A stretch of 64,000 nt of DNA from JACPVF01 sp964502095. GTDB lineage: Bacteria > Chloroflexota > Anaerolineae > Anaerolineales > Villigracilaceae. The translations under genes were made by a program, and so were the position numbers. Location: assembly GCA_964502095.1 (NCBI GenBank), contig CAZCUF010000001.1, positions 62,001 through 126,000 on the forward strand, written 5' to 3'. A model generated the notes under the pieces. That model saw only the letters and a list, made by a program, of their open reading frames with translations, did not search any database and had not been told where the DNA came from. Shown piece by piece: positions 27,351 to 34,031 of the stretch (within the stretch, counting starts at the first letter, position 1; the number at the start of each line of letters is the position of its first letter).

Positions 27351-28087
27351 GCATGCAACCCAGGCAAATCGCAAAGACCGTTTTCATCGCCGCATTGGGA
27401 ATTTGGCTGGCATTTTCCACATCCCTGGTGCTGGCAGTGACCTGGAACAACCGTATTGCCCATGCCGTTACCAGCATGGGAACCGGCCTGATCGCACTTT
27501 GGATTTTTCTGTGCGGCTCATTGATGTTTGTATTTCGTGACCCGATCAAAAATTTCGTTCTGCAAATCCGTTTGAACTGGCAGGTGAAATTTGTGTTGTT
27601 TGCAATTCTGCTCGCCATGCTCGAAGAATCCGTCACTACCACAATGACCAATGTGGCGCCGCGCTTCGGCGCAAAGATTGGCGAAGCATACATCACCGCC
27701 TCGAGCAATTACCTGGATGTCATCCTGCACCACAGCGTGATTGTGTTCGTTCCATGGTTCATCGCCTGGGCGTGGATTCTTAAACGTTATGACTTCAGCC
27801 CGTTTTGGGTTTTTCTTCTGACCGGGTTGAACGGTTTACTTGCCGAGAGCCTAACCTTCGGCTGGCGGCATCTCAGCGAGTTTGGCTTGTGGATCTTTGT
27901 TTACGGCCTGATGACTTTTCTTCCGGCTTATACAATCCCGGCAGAACGTGGCGCTCAGCCGCCCAAACTTTGGCACGGACTTCTGGCATTCGTCCTGCCT
28001 TTTATCTTCAGCATCCCCTGGGCAGTGTCGATCCATTTTATGTTCCCCAATCATCCCGATATTCACTTTCCGCCCATTCAGGCATGA
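27347..28087 (+). CDS. Multi-pass membrane protein in the sigma-factor operon
   Basis: Predicted 246 aa with about seven hydrophobic segments. A conserved-looking EES (LAMLEESVTTTMTN) and several intramembrane histidines (VILHHSVIVF) are reminiscent of intramembrane proteases of the PrsW/CPBP type, but the motif order does not fit well enough to name the family. Placement between a sigma factor and its likely anti-sigma factor, with ATGA overlaps on both sides, suggests a part in sensing or anti-sigma release. That role is inferred only from context. Confidence 0.6.
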   Translation: MSMQPRQIAKTVFIAALGIWLAFSTSLVLAVTWNNRIAHAVTSMGTGLIALWIFLCGSLMFVFRDPIKNFVLQIRLNWQVKFVLFAILLAMLEESVTTTMTNVAPRFGAKIGEAYITASSNYLDVILHHSVIVFVPWFIAWAWILKRYDFSPFWVFLLTGLNGLLAESLTFGWRHLSEFGLWIFVYGLMTFLPAYTIPAERGAQPPKLWHGLLAFVLPFIFSIPWAVSIHFMFPNHPDIHFPPIQA

Positions 28088-28611
28088 ACCACTTAACCAA
28101 CTCTCAATTCAACGAATATCTCGACCATCTGCTCGACGCGGCCGAACAAGCCAAAATCGAGGCACACCTTCAAGCTTGCGCAGAATGCCGCGCTCAGTTC
28201 GAAGAATTGTGGCAGGTCACGTCCACGCTGGCAGATTTACGAGAGATTAAACTCATCCACGATCTTACGCCGCCGGTAATGACGCGTCTTGCCGCCAAAA
28301 AATCATTGCTGTCGAATCCGTTTTGGGCCGCTCAGGCTGGCGCGGCATTGGGTGTGCTTTTGTGGCTGGCAACGCAAGCTGTAACGTTCTTCCACCTTCC
28401 GCTCTTTCAATTTCCACAATTTGCGATTCCGCCTCTTCAATTCGTCGTTCCGCAGTTGACGATCCCCGATCTACCGGCCTACCGGCTTCCAAACCTGCCA
28501 ACTTTTGAAATTTCGACTTTCAACCTGGTGTTGATTTCCATCGGCATCAGTCTGCTTTGGCTGATCGGGAATCTATCGTTACTGCGCAACCATTCGGGAG
28601 TGCAAAAGTGA
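28084..28611 (+). CDS. Zinc-finger anti-sigma factor
   Basis: Predicted 175 aa. The first ~45 residues hold HLQACAECRAQFEE, the HxxxCxxC zinc site of ZAS-type anti-sigma domains. Two membrane segments follow (near residues 80-100 and 150-168), separated by a Pro/Phe/Leu-rich outer loop with a repeating PxFxxPxLxxP pattern. Such proteins hold an ECF sigma factor at the membrane until a signal arrives; the partner is most likely the sigma factor at 26808. The ATG overlaps the previous stop (ATGA), and the stop overlaps the GTG of the next gene. Confidence 0.85.
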   Translation: MNHLTNSQFNEYLDHLLDAAEQAKIEAHLQACAECRAQFEELWQVTSTLADLREIKLIHDLTPPVMTRLAAKKSLLSNPFWAAQAGAALGVLLWLATQAVTFFHLPLFQFPQFAIPPLQFVVPQLTIPDLPAYRLPNLPTFEISTFNLVLISIGISLLWLIGNLSLLRNHSGVQK

Positions 28612-29738
28612 AACAATTCGCTGTGGCTATTTTTATACTCGCCCTCGCCGCGCTGGCCTGCGGGCAATCCGCACAGACTGCGGTATCAACGACTACACCC
28701 GTGCCCACGCCCGCGCAATCGGTTTTCGATTCGGGCCGCACAGGTTACGGCTTCTTCCCTACCCCGCCCGAAGTCTCTCTGGCGAGCGTATTGCAAATTT
28801 ACAAAGATATTGGCAATCACGGGGATTTCGTCCTACTGCAACCCAATACGCCGTGGAAGGATTTTGTCAATGGCGCGGACGGTGAATCACAAAAGCGTAC
28901 CGACATTATCAATCAGGTCACTCTGGCGCGGCAAAACAACCTCGAATATGTTTTTGTCATCGATCCGCTCAACGGGTTGAATCGCAGTCAATTCAGCGGA
29001 CTGCCGTTCGGCTGGGAGGCCAGTTTTAAAAACCCCAGCGTGCGCGCCGCGCATAAAAACTTCGCGCTGTGGGTCGTACGTCAATTCCATCCGCGTTATC
29101 TCGGCCTGGCCTCCGAGATCAATACCTACATGGATGCGCACCCGGGCGATGCACAGAATTTCATCAGCCTCTACAACGAAATCTATTCGGCAGTCAAAGC
29201 TGAAGCGCCGGATACGCAAGTCTTCGTCACATTTCAATGGGAGGAATTAAACAATCTGATGGCTCAGATCGCAAACGGGCGGCCGCGCCTGCAACCGAAT
29301 TGGGATCAGGTGGAGGCCTTCGAACCGAACCTGGACTTGTGGGTGATCTCATCCTATCCGTTCGCGGTATTCAAATCGGGGACGGATATCCCCGCCAATT
29401 ATTACACTCCGCTTCTCGCGCGGACCTCGAAACCGCTGGCCGTTGCCGAGGGCGGATTCACATCCAAGCCTGTGAACTCGTTTCCCGGCTCGCCGGAAGA
29501 TCAGATCACGTACCTCAATGCAATTCACGATCAAATCGGTTCACGGCTCGCCTTTTGGGTGTACCTGATTCTCGAAGACTTCAACATCGATTCCTATTCG
29601 AAGTTCATGAAATCGCAGGGCGTTAGCCATACAGACATCAACACGTTGGGCTGGTTCGCCTCCGTTGGCCTGGCCAATTCGGACGGTTCGCCCAAACCCG
29701 CGCTGGAAATATGGGATTCGTTCCGAGCGGCAAAATAA
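28608..29738 (+). CDS. Glycosidase-like (TIM-barrel) lipoprotein
   Basis: Predicted 376 aa. The lipobox LAALAC is followed by a short Thr/Pro linker (TTTPVPTPAQ). The body looks like a clan GH-A type TIM barrel: a loading LASEINTYMDAHP segment stands where the acid/base Glu usually sits, and VAEGGFTS resembles the strand with the nucleophile Glu. The closest feel is GH53-like, but the normal Asn-Glu pair is Ser-Glu here, so activity is uncertain. Secreted and lipid-anchored. The GTG at 28608 follows GGGAG and overlaps the anti-sigma stop, making it the fourth coupled gene and a possible target or sensor of the sigma system. Confidence 0.7.
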   Translation: MKQFAVAIFILALAALACGQSAQTAVSTTTPVPTPAQSVFDSGRTGYGFFPTPPEVSLASVLQIYKDIGNHGDFVLLQPNTPWKDFVNGADGESQKRTDIINQVTLARQNNLEYVFVIDPLNGLNRSQFSGLPFGWEASFKNPSVRAAHKNFALWVVRQFHPRYLGLASEINTYMDAHPGDAQNFISLYNEIYSAVKAEAPDTQVFVTFQWEELNNLMAQIANGRPRLQPNWDQVEAFEPNLDLWVISSYPFAVFKSGTDIPANYYTPLLARTSKPLAVAEGGFTSKPVNSFPGSPEDQITYLNAIHDQIGSRLAFWVYLILEDFNIDSYSKFMKSQGVSHTDINTLGWFASVGLANSDGSPKPALEIWDSFRAAK

Positions 29739-29753
29739 TCATAAGGAGAGAAC

Positions 29754-30260
29754 ATGGACAATATTCTCGGTTTGCTTTTACTCGTTATTTTCGGCGGAGC
29801 AGGATTGATCTCGATCTTCGTGATCCTCAATCTGTCGCTATCGGCGTCGATCGAACAGGCGCGCAGCGCGCTCGAAACAAGTTTGGGGCGTTCGCTTCTG
29901 CTGGGATTCGTCAATTCACTTTTTGCCGGATTGCTGGCCGCTTTGCTCACCATTCCCACCAGAGTCGGCGGCGTGGTCGCAGGGATTTTCGGCCTGCTGA
30001 TCGTGCTAATCCTCCTGTTTGTGGCCGCGTTGACCTTGATGGGTTTGGCCGCGGCCGTCTCCATGCTTACAGGCCGCATCGGTGGAACAGGCTCCCCGGT
30101 CTCCATATACATTCGCAGTAGTGTGCTCTTGGTGCTGGCTGGTCTCACTCCCTATCTCGGATGGTTCGTGTTCACGCCATTGGTGTTATGGTCGGCGTTC
30201 GGCGCCTCGCTCCAAGCCGTATTCCGCCGAAAAATAAAAGAAGCAGTCGAAGCCAGTTAA
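29754..30260 (+). CDS. Small membrane protein of unknown function
   Basis: Predicted 168 aa with four hydrophobic segments: residues ~3-25, ~50-65, ~72-105 and ~125-155. The polar stretch SASIEQARSALETSLGRSLL between the first two resembles the loop of bactofilin-associated or polymer-type membrane proteins, but I cannot assign a family. AAGGAGAGAAC precedes the ATG, and the gene starts 15 bases after the glycosidase-like lipoprotein, so it probably belongs to the sigma-factor operon. A terminator follows. Confidence 0.65.
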   Translation: MDNILGLLLLVIFGGAGLISIFVILNLSLSASIEQARSALETSLGRSLLLGFVNSLFAGLLAALLTIPTRVGGVVAGIFGLLIVLILLFVAALTLMGLAAAVSMLTGRIGGTGSPVSIYIRSSVLLVLAGLTPYLGWFVFTPLVLWSAFGASLQAVFRRKIKEAVEAS

Positions 30261-30263
30261 TTG

Positions 30264-30299
30264 ACGAGTCCCAATCGGTTTCGATTGGGACTCGTTCTA
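30264..30299. terminator. Bidirectional terminator between convergent genes
   Basis: ACGAGTCCCAATCG (30264-30277) pairs perfectly with CGATTGGGACTCGT (30282-30295) around a 4-base loop. It overlaps the stop region of mltG on the other strand and probably serves both transcripts. Confidence 0.82.
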
Positions 30300-31424
30300 T
30301 GGGCAGGCATTGGCAAGATGCTGTTCGAACGTCTCGGAAAACGCATGATAACCGGAATTATCGCACTTGGCGCGGAAATAATAATATTGTGTATCGGCCG
30401 GGAAGGCCACCGCGCGCAGCGCGCTCAAGCCGGGGTTGTCGATTGGGCCGGGCGGCAGGCCAAAATTGACATACGTATTGTACGGCGATGCCACTTGTAA
30501 ATCTTCGACGCTCAACGGGTTTGTCCACCAGGTTTGCTGAACGGGGTTGTACCCGAGCGCGTATTGTACGGTCGGGTCGCTATCCAGGCGCATATTGGCG
30601 TTCAGCCGGTTGATGAACACCGAAGCGATGATCGGTTGTTCCTCCTCTTTGACGGCCTCGCGCTGTACCAATGACGCAATCGTCACAGCCTGATAAACGC
30701 TCAACCCGTGCCGCGTGAAACCTTCACGCAGTTCGTTGGTCATATGCAGGGCAAAATTGCGGAGTAACGCATCCACCAATTGACCGGCATCCGTTGTACG
30801 CGGCAGAATATAACTATCGGGGTAGAGAAAACCTTCCGCGCTGGCTGGCGCAGAAACGAAATCATAGCCTGCGGGCGTGGCGGAAACAGCGGCGAGAAAA
30901 TCATCCGGCGCGATGCTCAGGCCCGAGGTCGGGAGAGAGGCGGCGATCTCTTCCTTCCGCCAGCCGGCCAGCACCACGAACGTCACCTGCTCAGGCGTGG
31001 CATCCTGCAATTGACGGGCAATATCCACAATGGAAAGCGCGGGACTCAATTGATAATCCCCGGCTTGCACGGAAATATCGAGCCCGGTATAGATCAGATA
31101 ATCCTGAAAGACATTGGCATTGCGGATGAGGCCAGCCTGCTCCAGGCGGTTCGCAATCGAAGCAATCGCTTCGCCCTGATCGATGTGGAAAGACTGCTCT
31201 GCGCCGCCCGGATCGCGCGGACTGGTGAGCAGGCCGTCATACCACAACAAGCGCGCCGAATAATCGAAGATGCCCCAAAGCCCAAGCGATTGACTGGGCA
31301 GGCCGTAGATGCGCTGTGCTTGAAATGGGATGAATAAAAATCCGACGGCCATGACGCATAACAGGGCCAGAACGCCGGTGGTGGAAAAAAAAGTGGAGCG
31401 GGCAGAGGAAGTTCGGCTGGGCAT
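30297..31424 (-). CDS. mltG: Endolytic murein transglycosylase (MltG/YceG-like)
   Basis: Predicted 375 aa. One N-terminal membrane segment is followed by a LysM-like subdomain (FHIDQGEAIASIANRLEQAG) and the YceG catalytic domain: FLYPDSYILP, ASLVQREAVKEEEQP with the catalytic Glu after QR, VFINRLNANMRLDSDPTVQYALG and SPYNTYVNFGLPPGPIDNPG. MltG cuts growing glycan strands outside the membrane and sets their length. The ATG at 31424 lies just after the ruvX stop; the longer frame upstream is read through ruvX and was rejected. The ruvX-mltG pair, with alaS nearby, mirrors the gene order in many bacteria. Confidence 0.94.
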   Translation of the reverse strand: MPSRTSSARSTFFSTTGVLALLCVMAVGFLFIPFQAQRIYGLPSQSLGLWGIFDYSARLLWYDGLLTSPRDPGGAEQSFHIDQGEAIASIANRLEQAGLIRNANVFQDYLIYTGLDISVQAGDYQLSPALSIVDIARQLQDATPEQVTFVVLAGWRKEEIAASLPTSGLSIAPDDFLAAVSATPAGYDFVSAPASAEGFLYPDSYILPRTTDAGQLVDALLRNFALHMTNELREGFTRHGLSVYQAVTIASLVQREAVKEEEQPIIASVFINRLNANMRLDSDPTVQYALGYNPVQQTWWTNPLSVEDLQVASPYNTYVNFGLPPGPIDNPGLSALRAVAFPADTQYYYFRAKCDNSGYHAFSETFEQHLANACP

Positions 31425-31426
31425 AT

Positions 31427-31843
31427 TTAAACGTTGGGATGACTCTCCAAATAAGATCGCAGGATCATGACCGCCGCGAACTGGTCGAGGTGGCCGCCGC
31501 GTTGTTTGCGCCCAACGCCAAGTTCGCGGCGCGCGGCGCGCGCCTCCTGCGTACTGAACGACTCGTCCCATAGTTCAATGGGAATCTGTGTCTGCAACTT
31601 CAACGCTTCGGCGAAGCGCGCCGCGCGCCGGCCAGCCGGGTTGGGCCGGCCTTCTTCATCGAACGACTGGCCGATCACGATCAGGCCCGCGCCCTGCTCC
31701 TCCGCGATGGCCGCGATTTGCGCGGCATCGACAAGGCGCGAGGTGTGAGCGATGACCTTCAACGGCGCGGCCAGCGTTCCAGTGGGGTCGCTGACTGCAA
31801 CGCCGATCCTTTTCTCGCCATGATCCACTGCAAGAATTCTCAT
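31427..31843 (-). CDS. ruvX: Putative pre-16S rRNA nuclease / Holliday junction resolvase-like (YqgF/RuvX)
   Basis: Predicted 138 aa, normal size. ILAVDHGEKRIGVAVSDPTG gives the first RNase-H-fold Asp, LIVIGQSFDEEG the second acidic site, WDESFSTQEA the third and HLDQFAAVMIL the last. The family processes the 5' end of 16S rRNA in E. coli and has also been proposed as a junction resolvase. It is followed at once by mltG and preceded 7 bases away by the baseplate-J-domain gene on the same strand. Confidence 0.93.
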   Translation of the reverse strand: MRILAVDHGEKRIGVAVSDPTGTLAAPLKVIAHTSRLVDAAQIAAIAEEQGAGLIVIGQSFDEEGRPNPAGRRAARFAEALKLQTQIPIELWDESFSTQEARAARRELGVGRKQRGGHLDQFAAVMILRSYLESHPNV

Positions 31844-31850
31844 GCACTCA

Positions 31851-33344
31851 TCAGCTTACCGTAATCAAAATACGGAATGGAATCAATGGCAGCCACGGCC
31901 ACCAGGAGGGTGTGAGTGTGATGGACGGAGGTTTTTGCCATTTCAATGCAAGATCCAACGCGCGCTGAGCGTCCTGCGGAGGGCGGCCGCGCACCAATCC
32001 CTGCACAAGGCCAAAATCAACATTCTGCAAAATTCGCCGCGTGGCCTGCATTTGCCAGTGTAGCGTGCCATCCTGGTCCTTCACCGGATGAGTCAGGTTT
32101 TTGAATTTCAAAGAATCGGCCACAGGCGTAAATCCCTGCGGTTGTGAGGCATCCAGCACCGCTTCAGCCAGCTGGCGCAAATCGTCTCCGGAAGCAATTT
32201 GAGCTTCGAATTCGACGCGCATCGTCAACGTCAACCTGGAGCCCGGTTGATTAAGCGGCGGGTTGGAAGTCACTTCCAAAGTTTGAGAAAGAGTCAACGT
32301 ATCGGCAAGCAGGACATCGTCTGCGTTGACGCGTTGATTCAAATCCGCGAGCGCCTGTGCCTTAAGTGTGTCCAATAATTTTGTGCGCAGGTCTTCGCGA
32401 TCCCGCTGGCTTGGGCCAACGGCTTTCTGGTCGGTTCCTCCGCCGGTCGGGTCAGGATTACTGACCGCGGCCAGCAATCCGAGCGAACCCTCGACGGCCT
32501 GAATCTGATTCACGTCCACATTGCCCGAAGCGCCCGGTTCCACGGCCTCGATCTGCACCTCCACAAATTGATCCACGCCGGGCGTAATATGCGTGTCGTT
32601 CAGAGTCGCAAACCGAATCGGCGGATCGCTCAACGTACGCACAATGGTGCCGGCCGGAATGGGAACTTCATTTTGGGTCAGGTTCTGGAAATGCGCCACG
32701 CCGCGTGCGCGTGTTTGCGGCACCGCGATCTGTGAATTAACGTTCGCACTTTGCGAGGCTTCCTCGATCACGGTTTCTGCGCGCGCCGGAACACTGCCCG
32801 AAACAAAAACGGATTGGACCGATGGGCTGGCAGAGACAGGTATCACAACTTCCTGAGTCTGCGAAACAGGATATAGCGTCACCGCAGCGCGCGGGACAAA
32901 GATGCCTGCCACCGCTAAAACCGCCACGACGCCCGCAATGAATGCCAGCAGGCGAACTGCCAGCAACGAGCGCCAGCCCGCCTCCTTTGGAAGCGCTTCT
33001 TCGCGCAGTTCACGCAAATCGGAGCGCGGCGGGCGCGGAACGCGCCGTCTGCGTTTGCCGGGCGCGGGCCAGGCTTCGCGCTGTGCCGCGGCCGCGGACT
33101 CGAAAACCGGCATGCCCAGAGACTCTGCCTGCCTGCGCACCGAGGCGACACGCGTCACGAGTCCCAATTGCGCGCCGAGCGAATCCGCATGGCGTTGCAG
33201 GACTTTCAAATCCAATGCGCGCAAAAGAATTTGCTCGCCCTTCGGCCAGACGAGTAAAATGCGCGGCGTCTTCGCCCATGAGAGTCGGTCACGGACAGAG
33301 ATCAAATCGTCATGCGATTCGAGTGTGATGATCTGGGTCTTCAC
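31851..33344 (-). CDS. Single-pass membrane protein with baseplate-J-like region
   Basis: Predicted 497 aa. A cytoplasmic N-terminal ~110 residues with an Arg/Pro-rich stretch (GKRRRRVPRPPRS) leads to a membrane segment near residues 128-150. The outer part contains a Baseplate_J-like stretch: AHFQNLTQNEVPIPAGTIVR, FATLNDTHI, VQIEAVEPGASGNVDVNQI. This domain is known from phage baseplates but also occurs in stand-alone envelope proteins of Chloroflexota and Patescibacteria; no other phage genes are present, so a phage origin is not supported. The start is GTG, with TATAAT (minus strand) ending 8 bases before it. Confidence 0.72.
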   Translation of the reverse strand: MKTQIITLESHDDLISVRDRLSWAKTPRILLVWPKGEQILLRALDLKVLQRHADSLGAQLGLVTRVASVRRQAESLGMPVFESAAAAQREAWPAPGKRRRRVPRPPRSDLRELREEALPKEAGWRSLLAVRLLAFIAGVVAVLAVAGIFVPRAAVTLYPVSQTQEVVIPVSASPSVQSVFVSGSVPARAETVIEEASQSANVNSQIAVPQTRARGVAHFQNLTQNEVPIPAGTIVRTLSDPPIRFATLNDTHITPGVDQFVEVQIEAVEPGASGNVDVNQIQAVEGSLGLLAAVSNPDPTGGGTDQKAVGPSQRDREDLRTKLLDTLKAQALADLNQRVNADDVLLADTLTLSQTLEVTSNPPLNQPGSRLTLTMRVEFEAQIASGDDLRQLAEAVLDASQPQGFTPVADSLKFKNLTHPVKDQDGTLHWQMQATRRILQNVDFGLVQGLVRGRPPQDAQRALDLALKWQKPPSITLTPSWWPWLPLIPFRILITVS

Positions 33345-33352
33345 GCAATCGA

Positions 33353-33358
33353 ATTATA
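33353..33358 (-). promoter_or_regulatory. Probable -10 box of the baseplate-J/ruvX/mltG operon
   Basis: On the minus strand TATAAT lies 8 bases before the GTG at 33344, so the mRNA would start 1-3 bases before the start codon. No Shine-Dalgarno or clear -35 was seen. Confidence 0.42.
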
Positions 33359-33453
33359 ACGTAGCCGTTCCCCCGAACGCGGCAAACGCGAATCCACCCT
33401 GAAAGGCATGAATCCGCGCCACCACGTCCAAATATAACGTTTAAACCGGGTTT

Positions 33454-33939
33454 TTACTTCTCGAAGATCACGATGACGTTGTTGCTGTCATTCGAATCCG
33501 GCAGCACTGTGATCGTGAGAGTGTCGCTGTCCTTTTGAAAGATCAGCAGTCCGCCTTCACTGGAAAGCTGTGTGTTGAAGAGCGAGCTCCAGCCGAGAGC
33601 TTGTAACTGCTGGGTGTAGAACGTTTGCACATCGCTGATCGAAGCGGGCACCTTGAAGCTGTAACTGGTGTCGCTGAATTGCTGGCCTGCTACAGCCTGC
33701 GGCATGACTGGGATTCCGTTCCAGTTTGGAACAGGCTGTCCCTGCGGGTCCAACATCCCTGTAAACGTGGGCATGGCCGAGGCAAACGCCTGCAATGTAC
33801 CCACCGGATTCGTGGTGGCAAATGCCTCGGCGGTGGAGGCGATATCTTTCACGTTATTGATCGGGTTCGAGATCAGCCCGCATGCCAGCACAAAAACCGC
33901 CAGGCAGGATACAAGTAAAAATCGAACGGCTCGTGACAT
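33454..33939 (-). CDS. Small lipoprotein of unknown function
   Basis: Predicted 161 aa. The signal peptide MSRAVRFLLVSCLAVFVLAC ends in a lipobox with Cys20. The mature part has a flexible segment and a ~90-residue C-terminal domain (SYSFKVPASISDVQTFYTQQ, LQALGWSSLF) like those of small Chloroflexota lipoproteins that end with FQKDSDTLTITV-type strands. Function unknown. AAGGAGAAAAAT precedes the ATG at 33939, which decides the start over the upstream in-frame ATG at 33972. It lies between alaS and the ruvX group on the same strand. Confidence 0.75.
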   Translation of the reverse strand: MSRAVRFLLVSCLAVFVLACGLISNPINNVKDIASTAEAFATTNPVGTLQAFASAMPTFTGMLDPQGQPVPNWNGIPVMPQAVAGQQFSDTSYSFKVPASISDVQTFYTQQLQALGWSSLFNTQLSSEGGLLIFQKDSDTLTITVLPDSNDSNNVIVIFEK

Positions 33940-33999
33940 ATTTTTCTCCTTTTGTAAGGCAATCATAAGCATCTCAAATTAGGCTGGGAAGAGAACCAA

Positions 34000-34026
34000 A
34001 AGTAAGGGCGGTCGTTTTGACCGCCC
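34000..34026 (-). terminator. Terminator of alaS
   Basis: GGGCGGTC (34006-34013) pairs with GACCGCCC (34019-34026) around a 5-base loop. Read on the minus strand it is followed by TTACTTTTGG, a modest T-run, just after the alaS stop codon. Confidence 0.72.
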
Positions 34027-34031
34027 GATTT

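Noticed and set aside
31851..33344. The baseplate-J-like gene as a sign of a prophage
   Set aside because: No capsid, tail, integrase or lysis genes are nearby, and the gene sits in a ruvX-mltG context.
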